Positions 54,350 through 63,218 of a DNA stretch of 64,000 nucleotides are shown here, piece by piece. Within the stretch, counting starts at the first letter, position 1. The number at the start of each line of letters is the position of its first letter. Origin of the DNA: Chryseobacterium sp. CH21 (lineage in GTDB: Bacteria > Bacteroidota > Bacteroidia > Flavobacteriales > Weeksellaceae); the NCBI RefSeq assembly GCF_004119445.1, contig NZ_QICI01000023.1, forward strand, positions 1 to 64,000. Reading direction: 5' to 3'. The notes below the pieces were generated by a model. It did not search any database. It was given only the letters and a program-made list of their open reading frames with translations, and had not been told where the DNA came from. A program made the translations under genes and the position numbers.

Positions 54350-56626
54350 TTAAGCTTCGTTAGAAGGCGTTTCGTTTTCCACTGGTTTTTCTCCTTGTGG
54401 TTTTTCTCCTTCAGGTCTTCTTTGTCCTTCCGGTCTTCTCTGTCCCTCAGGTCTTCCTTGTCCTTCTGGTCTTCTTTGACCTTCTGGTCTACCTTGTCCT
54501 TCCGGTCTTGGAGGTCTTGGTAGAAGAACTTTGCGGGAAAGTTTCATTTTCTTACGATCATCATAACCCATGAACTTCACTTCTACTTCATCACCTTCTG
54601 CATAAGGAACTTTATCTAGACGAGCCCATTCAATTTCAGAAATATGAAGAAGTCCTTCTGTTCCTTTAGCAATCGCTACGAATGCACCAAAGTCCATTAC
54701 TTTCACTACTTTACCTTTGTAAACTTCACCTATAACCGGTACGAAAGTAATTTCATTGATCTTAGCAACAGCAGCATTGATTTTCTCTCTGTCTGTTCCT
54801 GCAATTTCGATACGTCCGATTTCTCCAATTTCTTCAATAGCAATCACAGTATCAGTATCTTTCTGCATCTGCTGAATGATTTTCCCTCCAGGCCCGATTA
54901 CAGCACCAATGAAGTCTTTAGAAATCTCCATTACTACCATTTTCGGCGCATGAGGCTTCACGTCAGCTCTTGGCTCAGAAATCGTTTCAGTAATTTTATT
55001 TAAAATGTGTAATCTTCCGTCTCTAGCCTGCATCAAAGCTTTTTCCATGATGTCCATAGAAAGTCCCTGGATTTTAATATCCATCTGACAAGCTGTAATA
55101 CCATCTGCCGTACCTGTTACTTTGAAGTCCATATCACCAAGGTGATCTTCATCTCCTAAGATATCAGAAAGTACAGTAAATTTACCAGATTTTGCATCTG
55201 TGATCAATCCCATCGCAATACCGGAAACAGGTTTTGTAATTTTCACCCCTGCATCCATCAATGCTAATGTTCCTGCACAAACTGTCGCCATTGAAGATGA
55301 TCCGTTTGATTCCAGAATATCAGAAACAATTCTGATTGTGTATGGATTTTCTTCAGGAATAACCGCCTGTAATGCTCTCTGAGCAAGGTTTCCGTGTCCT
55401 ACTTCTCTTCTTGAAGTTCCTCTTAGAGGTCTTGCTTCACCTGTAGAGAATGGAGGGAAGTTATAGTGTAAGAAGAATTTTTCGTCGTGTTGCGTGATTA
55501 CGCTGTCTACCATATTGGCATCCTTCACAGAACCTAAAGTTACTGCTGTTAGAGATTGAGTTTCACCTCTTGTAAATATTGCAGAACCATGAGCTCCCGG
55601 AAGATAGTCAATTTCTGACCAAATTGGACGGATCGTTTGAGGATCACGACCATCAAGACGGATATTGTCTTCAAGGATCATCTGACGCATAGCTTCTTTC
55701 TCTACATCATGGTAGTATACTTTTACGAAAGGAGTTACTCTTTCCAATTCTTCTTCGTTTTCGGCATATTGAGCTAAAAACTCTTCACGAACCGCTTTGA
55801 ATTTATCTCCTCTCTCTTCTTTACCAGATGGAGTTCTTGCTACTTCATATACTTTATCGTAAGTTTCTTTCCAAACTTTTTCACGAATTTCTTCGTCATG
55901 AGTTTCGTGAGAATATTCTCTCTTAGGGAAAGCCTTACCTACTTTTTCTGCTAATCTTTCCTGAGCTTCAATTTGCTTTTTAATTTCAGCATGACCAAAA
56001 TTAATAGCTTCTAACATTTCCTGCTCAGAAATTTCTTTCATTTCTCCTTCTACCATTACGATGGAGTCTTTAGTAGCTCCAACCATGATGTCTAATTCAG
56101 AATTTTTCAATTCTTCATAGCTTGGATTAATTGCAAGTTTTCCGTCAAATCTTACCACTCTTACTTCAGACATAGGCCCGTTGAAAGGGATATCAGTAAT
56201 AGCGATAGCTGCAGAAGCTGCTAAACCTGCTAAATCATCAGGAATTGTTTTTCCGTCGTAAGAAATTAATGAAATCATCACCTGTACTTCCGCATGGAAA
56301 TCTTCAGGGAAAAGCGGACGTAGAACTCTGTCTACTAAACGCATTGTTAGAATTTCCTGATCAGAAGGTCTTGCTTCTCTACGGAAAAAGTTTCCAGGAA
56401 TTCTTCCACCTGCATAGAATTTTTCTCTATAATCTACTGTTAATGGTAAAAAATCTACACCAGGATTGGCTTCTTTATTGGCTACAACAGTTGCTAAAAG
56501 CATTGTTCCACCCATTTTTACTACCACAGATCCGTCAGCCTGCTTGGCTAATTTCCCTGTTTCGATAGTGATTTCTCTGCCATCTGCAAGAGTAATCATT
56601 TCTGTAAACGCTTGAGGTATACTCAT
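54350..56626 (-). CDS. pnp: Polyribonucleotide nucleotidyltransferase
   Basis: PNPase degrades RNA 3' to 5' using phosphate. The 758-residue product has two RNase PH domains (residues ~10-145 and ~335-470) joined by a helical domain, a KH domain ([19 protein letters not shown], near 574-592), an S1 domain ([26 protein letters not shown], near 629-700) and a C-terminal tail. Catalytic markers [27 protein letters not shown] and [20 protein letters not shown] are present. The tail (~706-758) is a run of RPEGQ(G/R) hexapeptides ending in an acidic stretch; it is basic and disordered and may bind RNA or a partner such as a helicase. Confidence 0.96.
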   Translation of the reverse strand: MSIPQAFTEMITLADGREITIETGKLAKQADGSVVVKMGGTMLLATVVANKEANPGVDFLPLTVDYREKFYAGGRIPGNFFRREARPSDQEILTMRLVDRVLRPLFPEDFHAEVQVMISLISYDGKTIPDDLAGLAASAAIAITDIPFNGPMSEVRVVRFDGKLAINPSYEELKNSELDIMVGATKDSIVMVEGEMKEISEQEMLEAINFGHAEIKKQIEAQERLAEKVGKAFPKREYSHETHDEEIREKVWKETYDKVYEVARTPSGKEERGDKFKAVREEFLAQYAENEEELERVTPFVKVYYHDVEKEAMRQMILEDNIRLDGRDPQTIRPIWSEIDYLPGAHGSAIFTRGETQSLTAVTLGSVKDANMVDSVITQHDEKFFLHYNFPPFSTGEARPLRGTSRREVGHGNLAQRALQAVIPEENPYTIRIVSDILESNGSSSMATVCAGTLALMDAGVKITKPVSGIAMGLITDAKSGKFTVLSDILGDEDHLGDMDFKVTGTADGITACQMDIKIQGLSMDIMEKALMQARDGRLHILNKITETISEPRADVKPHAPKMVVMEISKDFIGAVIGPGGKIIQQMQKDTDTVIAIEEIGEIGRIEIAGTDREKINAAVAKINEITFVPVIGEVYKGKVVKVMDFGAFVAIAKGTEGLLHISEIEWARLDKVPYAEGDEVEVKFMGYDDRKKMKLSRKVLLPRPPRPEGQGRPEGQRRPEGQGRPEGQRRPEGQRRPEGEKPQGEKPVENETPSNEA
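54406..54515 (-). repeat. 18-bp tandem repeats in pnp 3' end
   Basis: About six units of ~18 bp (plus strand GGTCTTCTTTGTCCTTCC and variants) encode [12 protein letters not shown] in the C-terminal tail of PNPase. The units differ at third positions, so the array is not brand new, but copy number may vary between strains. Confidence 0.75.
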
Positions 56627-57059
56627 AAATTTGTCTTCTTAATACTCCGTATTGAGTATGAATTAATATTTAAACTCTTTAAATTTCGTGTGCAAAGGTA
56701 CTATATAATAATGATATATTAAATTTTTCAATTGCATAAATAGACTTTCAAAATACAAAAAATTGGCTATCAATTGATGAAAGTTTTAAAATTTGTATGG
56801 GTAATATCAACTTACTCATCATTTGTGAAAATAAAAAAGTGTTTTTTGAGAATAATGTATTGAAAAATCCTGTTGTTTTTGTATTATTGTCTCAAAAAAT
56901 GAAAATAATGTGTTAGTTTGAAAAAAAGTATTTATTTTAAACTAAAAAACAATAAAATTATTGCAAACCAATAGGCTGATCCCTATATTTGCCCTACTTC
57001 ACCAATTACAATGCTGTAGGTAAAAAAGTTAAGGAACTATCCTTAATACAGATAAATAA
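56627..57059. promoter_or_regulatory. Intergenic region upstream of pnp and sugar transporter
   Basis: A 433-bp AT-rich gap between divergent genes with no gene seen. It holds an inverted repeat TTAGTTT (56913-56919) / AAACTAA (56939-56945) and, further on, a -7 box TATATTTG (56984-56991) 69 bp before the transporter ATG. The inverted repeat could bind a sugar-responsive repressor; none is encoded nearby. Confidence 0.45.
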
Positions 57060-58487
57060 ATGTTTATGATTAATAAAGAAGTACAATCTCAAAGCAGGAA
57101 TTATACGGTGCCGTTGATTACCATCACCCTGCTGTTTTTTATGTGGGGATTCATCACCTGTATGAATGACATCCTGATTCCCTATCTGAAACAACTTTTC
57201 AATCTTACCTTTTTCGAGTCCATGCTGGTGCAGTTCTGTTTCTTCGGAGCTTACTTTATCGGATCACTGATTTATTTTATGATCTCTATCACGAAAGGAG
57301 ATCCCATCAATAAATTAGGGTATAAAAAGGGAATCCTGTTCGGAATTTTTCTGGCGGCTTTTGGCTGTGTTCTGTTTTATCCGGCAGCTACGTTTTCGTA
57401 TTATCCTCTATTCTTGGGAGCTTTGTTTATTCTGGGGTTGGGTTTCACAGTGCTGCAGATTACTGCCAATGCTTATGTTTCATTGCTGGGAAGTGAAGAA
57501 TCTGCTTCCAGCCGACTGAATATGACTCAGGCATTCAATGCATTCGGAACAACGATTGCTCCTGTGCTTGGAGGCCACCTTATTTTTGAATTTTTCTCAT
57601 CTCCGGACGGATCATTCAGTGCAGTAGCAACAAGAATTCCTTATCTTATTTTCGCAGGAATTCTTTTACTGGTCGCTTTATTGATTTCCAGAGTTAAGCT
57701 TCCTTCATTCCAGACAGGTGGAGAAGAAGTTGTAAAAGGTTGGGGAGCGCTAGAATTCAGTCACTTGAAGTTCGGAGTATTTGCTATGTTCTGCTATGTA
57801 GGAGGAGAAGTAGCCGTAGGAAGTTTTATCATCAGCTTCCTGGAGCAGCCACAGATTATGGGCTTTAACGAAATCATCAGTAAGAATTATCTTTCCCTAT
57901 ATTGGGGAGGTGCGATGATCGGCCGTTTTCTTGGAGCCATCTCTTTAAACCAATCGTTAAGCCAGAGTAAAAAAGCTCTTTATATGTTGGGAGCGGCAGG
58001 AGCTGTTTTCCTTGTGATTTTCAGTATTGTGAACCTTACTTTCTCTCAGATCAGCTTTTTCCTTGTATTCATTGTTCTTAATTTCATTGCCTTTTTCGTG
58101 GGTAAAGCAGCTCCGGCAAGAACATTATCCATCTTTGCAGCCATCAATGTGGTATTATTGATTTCTGCAATGGTGAATCATGGTGAGCTTGCAATGTACA
58201 GCATCCTAGGAATTGGAATTTTCAATTCTATTATGTTCTCCAATATTTATACACTGGCTATTTCAGGACTGGGTAAATATACCAGCCAGGGATCTTCATT
58301 AGTGGTAATGGCTATTCTGGGGGGAGCTATCGTTCCTATATTCCAGGGGTATCTTGCAGATCAGTTTGGAGTACAGCATTCATTTATTATTCCTGTATTC
58401 TGCTATCTGGTTATTCTAATCTTTGGAGCTTACTGCACCAAATATCTGGGTCATGTGGAAACCACTGAAGCCAAATCAGGGCATTAA
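57060..58487 (+). CDS. FucP-type sugar:proton MFS transporter
   Basis: The 475-residue inner-membrane protein has 12 membrane helices of the FHS/FucP branch of the major facilitator family: TITLLFFMWGFITCMNDILIPYLKQ (helix 1), LVQFCFFGAYFIGS (helix 2), GFTVLQITANAYVSLLGSEESASSRLNMTQAFNAFGTTIAPVLGG (helices 4-5, with the GP-like loop). Relatives import glucose, galactose or fucose with protons. Start alternatives are 57060 and 57066. Terminator follows. Confidence 0.9.
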   Translation: MFMINKEVQSQSRNYTVPLITITLLFFMWGFITCMNDILIPYLKQLFNLTFFESMLVQFCFFGAYFIGSLIYFMISITKGDPINKLGYKKGILFGIFLAAFGCVLFYPAATFSYYPLFLGALFILGLGFTVLQITANAYVSLLGSEESASSRLNMTQAFNAFGTTIAPVLGGHLIFEFFSSPDGSFSAVATRIPYLIFAGILLLVALLISRVKLPSFQTGGEEVVKGWGALEFSHLKFGVFAMFCYVGGEVAVGSFIISFLEQPQIMGFNEIISKNYLSLYWGGAMIGRFLGAISLNQSLSQSKKALYMLGAAGAVFLVIFSIVNLTFSQISFFLVFIVLNFIAFFVGKAAPARTLSIFAAINVVLLISAMVNHGELAMYSILGIGIFNSIMFSNIYTLAISGLGKYTSQGSSLVVMAILGGAIVPIFQGYLADQFGVQHSFIIPVFCYLVILIFGAYCTKYLGHVETTEAKSGH

Positions 58488-58511
58488 AATCAAATTCAAT
58501 CAAAATGTATA

Positions 58512-58548
58512 AAGCGGAATATCTCAAAGGTATTCCGTTTTCTTTTTT
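58512..58548 (+). terminator. Terminator after sugar transporter
   Basis: CGGAATA pairs with TATTCCG around a 9-nt loop and is followed by TTTTCTTTTTT. Confidence 0.85.
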
Positions 58549-58611
58549 CACACCTTAAAATGTAACTTTTCATCAAAAAATTGAACTTATCTTATAAATT
58601 ACACAATTATT

Positions 58612-58970
58612 ATGAAAATACAGTTAAAGCTTGAATACGCTGCATTTCTATTATTAGGAATATATGCTTTTGCTCAAACAGGATATTCCTGGTGGTGGTT
58701 TGCCGGACTTTTCTTTGCTCCGGATATTTCCATGCTGGGATATACGATTAATACTAAAGTGGGGGCTTTTTGTTATAATCTCTTCCATCATTGGGGCTTG
58801 CAATCATAGTTTATTTGGCAGGAACAGCCCTTTCTCTGCCTTATTTACAAGTGGCTGGGGCAATTTTATTTTCTCATTCTGCTTTTGACAGGATTCTGGG
58901 CTATGGATTGAAGTATCCGGACAGTTTTCAGAATACACATTTGGGGAAGATTGGGAAGAATCCAGAGTGA
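58612..58970 (+). pseudogene. DUF4260 membrane protein, frameshifted
   Basis: The first frame (MKIQLKLEYAAFLLLGIYAFAQTGYSWWWFAGLFFAPDISMLGY) stops after HHWGLQS. One more G in the G4 run 58793-58796 gives FHHWGLAIIVYLAGTALSLPYLQVAG and a continuous protein of 119 residues ending FQNTHLGKIGKNPE. That is the DUF4260 pattern: four short membrane helices, ending in AFDRILGYGLKYPDSFQNTHLG. Function unknown. A base-calling loss is likely. Confidence 0.85.
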
Positions 58971-58991
58971 GTTTTTGTCGTAAAGTAGCTG

Positions 58992-59245
58992 ACCACCCCG
59001 TCAAAAATTCTTTGAATTTTCGCCACCCCTCCGAGGGAGGGGAATTTTTACAGCTTCGGTTGATATTTTTTTCAGGATTGTAACTTCAGTTGATGATTTT
59101 CTCATTGGGTTAATATGTCTGGATTCCTGCGGAATGACACAATTGCAAAGATGCCCTATCCATGAAGTTTCTCATTCCGTAGGAATCTAAATACGTTTCT
59201 CAAGCATTGAGTAATTTCTTAAAAAACTTTTGTGGTTTTGCGGTA
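58992..59245 (+). repeat. ~200-bp palindromic repeat element, copy E, with flank
   Basis: The core (58992-59188) has the same order as copies A and D, with small changes (GAATTTTCGCC in the first palindrome; CAGCTTCGGTTG instead of CGTCTTCAGTTG). The outer motif appears as CTTTTGTGGTTTTGCGGT (59227-59244), the complement of the one beside copies B and C. The 349-bp gap between the DUF4260 and rpsO genes holds no gene. Confidence 0.82.
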
Positions 59246-59268
59246 AAAATCCTTTTTAATGTAAAAAC

Positions 59269-59300
59269 AAAAAAGCAACCTCTTTCGAAGTTGCTTTTTA
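59269..59300 (-). terminator. Terminator after rpsO
   Basis: AAAAAGCAAC pairs with GTTGCTTTTT around CTCTTTCGAA; on the minus strand a T-run follows. It lies 20 bp after the rpsO stop. Confidence 0.88.
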
Positions 59301-59319
59301 TTTTGAAAATCTTTATAGA

Positions 59320-59589
59320 TTATTTTCTTAAACCTAGTTCAGCAATAATTGCTCTATATCTTGCGATATCTTTGTTTTTAAGGTAATCTAATAAACTTTT
59401 TCTCTTACCTACCAATTTCACTAGAGATCTCTCTGTGTTGAAATCGTGACGGTTAGCCTTTAGGTGTTGAGATAAGTGGTTGATTCTGAAAGTGAAAAGA
59501 GCGATTTGTCCTTCAGCACTCCCTGTGTCTTGTGCAGATTTTCCGTGTTTTGCGAAAATTTCCTGCTTTTTGTCTGTTGTTAAGTACAT
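59320..59589 (-). CDS. rpsO: 30S ribosomal protein S15
   Basis: The 89-residue product matches S15 over its full length: GKSAQDTGSAEGQIALFTFRINHLSQHLKANRHDFNTERSLVKLVGKRKSLLDYLK, with the rRNA-binding His/Asp-rich loop HLKANRHDF. It binds the three-way junction of 16S rRNA in the platform of the small subunit. Unlike in many bacteria it is not directly before pnp, which lies 2.7 kb away in the same direction. Confidence 0.97.
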   Translation of the reverse strand: MYLTTDKKQEIFAKHGKSAQDTGSAEGQIALFTFRINHLSQHLKANRHDFNTERSLVKLVGKRKSLLDYLKNKDIARYRAIIAELGLRK

Positions 59590-59761
59590 TCCAATATTGT
59601 TTAATGATTATTATGTAACGGGTGCAAAATTACGACTATTTTTTGATTCTGCAAACATTATTGATTTCATATATCAAATTTGATAGAAAAAATGTTAAAA
59701 ATTTCTTAATAAATTCTATGTAATCCAATGAAAAGGCAGTAATTTTGCATACGAATTACAA

Positions 59762-60310
59762 ATGAAAAAAATTATATTCTTCACAGCTGTCACTACTTTT
59801 TTATTCATCGGACTTACTTCGGTAAAAGCCCAGAAAAATACTGATGATAAAATAAAAAAAGTTCTCTACTTCAATCCCGAGGTAGAGCCTGATATTGACG
59901 AAATAAAAGACCCTACCAACAACGCTTTCTTTGATGCAGTTACCGATAATTTCAGCGGTAGAAGAAATAAAATGCTCCGTGCAGAAGTTCAGGTTTCCTT
60001 TGACAGTATAGACAAACAAACAATTGTAGACTACTGTCTCAATAATGATGCAGATTTTGCTATTGTTTCCAAAGTGAGATATTTCAAAGTAGGATTTGGA
60101 AAATATGTTTTCTCCAATCAGGTGGTTGTCAGTATGAAACTTTTTGGCGCTGACGGAAACCTTGTCACGGAAACAGATCACGATACTTACCGAAAAAATA
60201 TGCGCCTGCTGGGCTCTACAACCAACTCCGTTAAAATCGGAACTGAAGGAGCCATCAAAGGAATCATCAAAAAACTGAGAAAACTGAAACCCACGGAAGC
60301 AGAGCTTTGA
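59762..60310 (+). CDS. Exported protein of unknown function
   Basis: The 182-residue product begins with a signal peptide (MKKIIFFTAVTTFLFIGLTSVKA). The mature part (VLYFNPEVEPDIDEIKDPTNNAFFDAVT ... NDADFAIVSKVRYFKVGFGKYVFSNQVVVSMKLFGADG) reads like a small alpha/beta periplasmic domain of flavobacteria related to CsgG- or GldN-neighbour proteins only in size; no family is claimed. A promoter box TAATTTTG is at 59739-59746. The heptamer repeats start at its stop codon. Confidence 0.72.
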   Translation: MKKIIFFTAVTTFLFIGLTSVKAQKNTDDKIKKVLYFNPEVEPDIDEIKDPTNNAFFDAVTDNFSGRRNKMLRAEVQVSFDSIDKQTIVDYCLNNDADFAIVSKVRYFKVGFGKYVFSNQVVVSMKLFGADGNLVTETDHDTYRKNMRLLGSTTNSVKIGTEGAIKGIIKKLRKLKPTEAEL

Positions 60311-60503
60311 GTTTAAGGTTTAAGGTTTAAGGTTTAAGGTTTAAGGTTGGAATATAAGAACTTTGATCGTCAATTTTCAATTTTGCTTTGCAAGTCAATT
60401 GTGATTTTTTTCATGCAGATATCAGATTAATTCTTAATTCTTAATTCTTAATTCTTAATTCTTAATTCTTAATTCTTAATTCTTAATTCTTAATTCTTAA
60501 TTC
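60311..60503. repeat. Perfect heptanucleotide arrays H7
   Basis: (GTTTAAG)5 at 60311-60345 and (TTAATTC)11 at 60427-60503, separated by about 80 bp that contain CAATTTTCAATTTTGC. These are the perfect form of the period-7 arrays seen elsewhere in degenerate form, again with the purine-rich arm before the pyrimidine-rich one. The copy number is likely to vary. It lies between the exported-protein gene and the first cysteine-knot-like peptide gene. Confidence 0.85.
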
Positions 60504-60596
60504 TTTTATAGATCTTATCCTTTAGAATATCCACTTGTTTATCAGTGATTTGAAAGCTTTCATTAGTTTAGTTTTATCTTAAATCTAAATATTATT

Positions 60597-60752
60597 ATGA
60601 AAAATTCAAATCTAAAGCGCCTGGGCAGAAAAAGCCAGAAAGAAATTCTTGGAAGTATTATACGTCTGCAGAAATGTCAATACCATTTTGAATGTCCTGG
60701 TGGCTCCTGCTGCCATAGAGCATGTGTAGCTTATCCATGTCCTGAACTATAA
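60597..60752 (+). CDS. Cysteine-knot-like GG-leader peptide 1
   Basis: A 51-residue peptide. The leader MKNSNLKRLGRKSQKEILGS ends in a GS/GG-type site; the core holds six cysteines spaced C-x5-C-x4-CC-x3-C-x4-C (KCQYHFECPGGSCCHRAC...). The second half is very like peptide 3 (ECPGGSCCH). This cysteine order and spacing fit the inhibitor cystine knot. Flavobacterial peptides with this leader are usually called bacteriocin-like; export by a C39-peptidase ABC transporter is expected, but none is in the window. Confidence 0.75.
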   Translation: MKNSNLKRLGRKSQKEILGSIIRLQKCQYHFECPGGSCCHRACVAYPCPEL

Positions 60753-60770
60753 AATTTTCATGTTATATTA

Positions 60771-60804
60771 AAACACTTGTATACTTGTATAAACAGGTGT
60801 TTTT
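60771..60804 (+). terminator. Terminator after peptide gene 1
   Basis: AAACACTTGT pairs with ACAGGTGTTT (10 pairs, one G-T) and is followed by TTCATG with TTTTT at the end of the stem. Confidence 0.7.
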
Positions 60805-60912
60805 CATGTAAACAATATTATAAATAACTGATTAACAATTAAATATTTTCACTAAATAAGGAATTATTAAATATTTTTTACTATTTTAGTTCAACATTAA
60901 AACCAAAATCTC

Positions 60913-61053
60913 ATGAAAAATTTAAAGAAGCTCAGCAGAGAAAAAGCAAAACAAATTAATGGCGGATCCATTGAGAGATGCAGTGAAACAAGACCATGTT
61001 CCGTTGGATGGTGTTGTTTTGGAACCTGTTCACCTTTCATTTGTATTGAATAA
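60913..61053 (+). CDS. Cysteine-knot-like GG-leader peptide 2
   Basis: A 46-residue peptide: leader MKNLKKLSREKAKQINGG (double-glycine site at 17-18), core with RCSETRPCSVGWCCFGTC and a last Cys four residues on, spacing C-x5-C-x4-CC-x3-C-x4-C. It pairs most closely with peptide 4 (same RPCSVG-CC). An upstream TACTATTTTAGTTCAAC segment is nearly repeated before peptide 4, so these have related promoters. Confidence 0.78.
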   Translation: MKNLKKLSREKAKQINGGSIERCSETRPCSVGWCCFGTCSPFICIE

Positions 61054-61083
61054 AAATAAAACTAACTATAAAAATCAAATCTC

Positions 61084-61230
61084 ATGAAAAATCTAAAAAA
61101 ACTCAGCAGACAAGTACAAAAGGAAATCAAAGGCAGCGGACCTTTCAAAAGATGTACAGAACATTACGAATGTCCGGGTGGATCATGTTGTCACAACATC
61201 TGTGTTATCAATCCATGTCCTCTGGAATAA
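61084..61230 (+). CDS. Cysteine-knot-like GG-leader peptide 3
   Basis: A 48-residue peptide: leader MKNLKKLSRQVQKEIKGSG, core RCTEHYECPGGSCCHNIC...C with spacing C-x5-C-x4-CC-x3-C-x4-C, ending PCPLE. It starts 30 bp after peptide 2 and shares its transcript; a terminator follows. The processing site is GS rather than GG, as in peptides 1 and 5. Confidence 0.78.
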   Translation: MKNLKKLSRQVQKEIKGSGPFKRCTEHYECPGGSCCHNICVINPCPLE

Positions 61231-61244
61231 TATATGATCATTAC

Positions 61245-61271
61245 AAACACCTGCATTTGTAGGTGTTTTTT
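61245..61271 (+). terminator. Terminator after peptide gene 3
   Basis: AAACACCT pairs with AGGTGTTT around GCATTTGT and is followed by a T-run. It is nearly the same hairpin as after peptide gene 1. Confidence 0.85.
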
Positions 61272-61376
61272 ATTTAAAAATTCAAATAAAATTCCTGATT
61301 ATATTAAATATTTTTACTATAAAATAAACAATATAGAAATATTTACTATTTTAGTACAACATTAAATCAAAACTAA

Positions 61377-61526
61377 ATGAAAAATCTAAAGAAACTTAGC
61401 CGAGAAGCTGCCAAACAAATTAATGGTGGTATCGGACCGTTCAGATGCAGTATAACAAGACCTTGCTCTGTTGGATATTGCTGTAACGGAGAGTGTATTG
61501 ATCACGATTGTATGATAGAGCCTTAA
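61377..61526 (+). CDS. Cysteine-knot-like GG-leader peptide 4
   Basis: A 49-residue peptide: leader MKNLKKLSREAAKQINGG, core FRCSITRPCSVGYCCNGEC...C, spacing C-x5-C-x4-CC-x3-C-x4-C, with an acidic end (IDHDCMIEP). The upstream 60 bp resemble those before peptide 2, so peptides 2-3 and 4-5 look like a duplicated two-gene unit. Confidence 0.78.
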   Translation: MKNLKKLSREAAKQINGGIGPFRCSITRPCSVGYCCNGECIDHDCMIEP

Positions 61527-61545
61527 TCTTAATATACGGATGATC

Positions 61546-61707
61546 ATGAAAAATTCAAATCTTAAGAAGCTCAACAGACTAGAGCAAAGAAATATTAAAG
61601 GAAGCGGAATAAAAAAGTGTGGTGACAATTCAGATTGCGGACCATACCAATGCTGTACTAATGCAGTTTGTACCTATATTCCTACTTCAGAATGCGAACC
61701 AATGTAA
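61546..61707 (+). CDS. Cysteine-knot-like GG-leader peptide 5
   Basis: A 53-residue peptide: leader MKNSNLKKLNRLEQRNIKGSG, core KCGDNSDCGPYQCCTNAVC followed by a seven-residue loop and the last Cys: C-x5-C-x4-CC-x4-C-x7-C. It keeps the cysteine order but has longer last loops than the other four. It starts 19 bp after peptide 4 and ends before a terminator. Confidence 0.76.
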   Translation: MKNSNLKKLNRLEQRNIKGSGIKKCGDNSDCGPYQCCTNAVCTYIPTSECEPM

Positions 61708-61736
61708 AGAATATTGGAATTTAAAATTTAATTTTT

Positions 61737-61765
61737 GAACATCCGCTTCGGCGGGTGTTTTTTTA
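61737..61765 (+). terminator. Terminator after peptide cluster
   Basis: ACATCCGC and GCGGGTGT form the stem with a TTCG tetraloop, followed by seven T. It ends the five-gene cluster. Confidence 0.88.
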
Positions 61766-61816
61766 TACTTATACTGAAGCACTAAACTTTAATTAATCCT
61801 TAATTTTGACACTTTA

Positions 61817-61848
61817 TTGGCCAGTCTTAAAAATTTGAATTATTTTTG
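61817..61848 (+). promoter_or_regulatory. Promoter of mgtE
   Basis: TTG (61817-61819), 21 bp, then TATTTTTG (61841-61848) fits the Bacteroidota promoter. It lies inside the upstream open frame and therefore supports the later TTG start of mgtE at 61871. Confidence 0.55.
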
Positions 61849-61870
61849 CATATCCAAAAAATTTCACGTT

Positions 61871-63192
61871 TTGAATTCTAGAGACGAACTTATCTTCAAC
61901 CCTGCCGATATTGCCGAAACTCTCAGCGAACTCCATGCTGATGAGAGGTTACTCGCGTTCCTGAAGGTTCCGAAAGAGTACAAAGCAGAAGTTTTTTCAC
62001 ACCTTGATCCTGACTTTCAAGAGGATACCATCAGAAGTATCGGAAGTGATGAAGTTTCCGAAATTCTGAATGCAATGACTCCGGATGACAGAACCGCTCT
62101 GTTTGAGGACTTCCCGGATGAGCTTATCAAGTATTCCATCAACCACCTTAATCCACAGGAAAGAAGAATTGCTTTAAAGCTTCTTGGGTACAACTCAGAT
62201 TCTATTGCCCGTTTGATGACTCCTTATTATATTCAGATCCGTAAGGAATGGACGGTAAAAAGATGTCTACAGCAGATAAAAAAGGTCGGAAAAAGGGTGG
62301 AAACCATGAACTACCTGTATGTGGTGGATGAAAGAAACCGTCTGATTGATGACCTTGCTATCGGAACTTTACTATTAGAAGAGGAAGATACTTTGGTTTC
62401 TGATATTACAGACAATCATTTCGTAGCCATTACTACTACTACTTCCAAAGAGGATGCGGTAACATATTTTGAGAAGTATGACCGCGGTGCTCTTCCTATT
62501 ATTACAGAAGCAGGTGTTCTGGTAGGTATTGTAACGATAGATGACATCCTTGACCAGATTGAACAGCAGAACACGGAAGATATTCAGAAATTTGGGGGAT
62601 TGGAAGCATTGGATCTTCCCTATATCCAAACTTCATGGACAGAGATGATCAAAAAAGGGCAACCTGGCTGATCATTTTATTTGTTTCGGAAATGCTGACG
62701 GCTTCCGCAATGGGATATTTTGATAAAGAAATTGAAAAAGCTGTTGTTCTTGCCCTATTTGTTCCACTGATTATTTCCAGTGGAGGAAATTCCGGATCTC
62801 AGGCTGCTACCTTGATTATCCGTGCAATGGCACTTCAGGAGATTAGTCTGAAGGACTGGTGGTATGTTATGAAAAAAGAAATTATCTCCGGATTATGCCT
62901 TGGGGCAATTTTGGGAGTTATTGGATTTTTAAGAATCATGCTTTGGCAGCAGATAGGTCTTTTTGATTATGGCCAGTATTGGGTATACGTTGGATTAAGT
63001 GTTTCTGTTTCCCTCGTTGCTATTGTGTTGTGGGGAACATTATCGGGTTCTATGATCCCGTTTGTTTTAAAGAAACTTAATCTTGACCCTGCTACTTCTT
63101 CTGCTCCATTTGTAGCAACCTTAGTGGATGTAACGGGACTTATTATCTATTTTACCGTAGCCGGACTTTTCTTAACCGGAAAACTTTTGTAA
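61871..63192 (+). pseudogene. mgtE: Magnesium transporter MgtE, frameshifted
   Basis: A homodimeric Mg2+ channel. The TTG at 61871 gives [20 protein letters not shown], the usual N-terminus of flavobacterial MgtE. Order: MgtE_N superhelical domain (~10-125), two CBS domains (~130-255, with [11 protein letters not shown] and [12 protein letters not shown]), a plug helix, and five membrane helices ([47 protein letters not shown] with the pore Asn/Gly, and the rest). The frame breaks at the A6 run 62651-62656 (EMIKK|GQPG). One more A gives [14 protein letters not shown] and a protein of ~440 residues. Probably a sequencing error. Confidence 0.87.
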
Positions 63193-63218
63193 TTTTAGGC
63201 ATCATCTAACATGCCAAT

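Noticed and set aside
60427..60503. The TTAATTC array considered as a CRISPR or iteron origin
   Set aside because: Units are 7 bp with no spacers and no cas or rep gene nearby; it is a simple heptanucleotide array.
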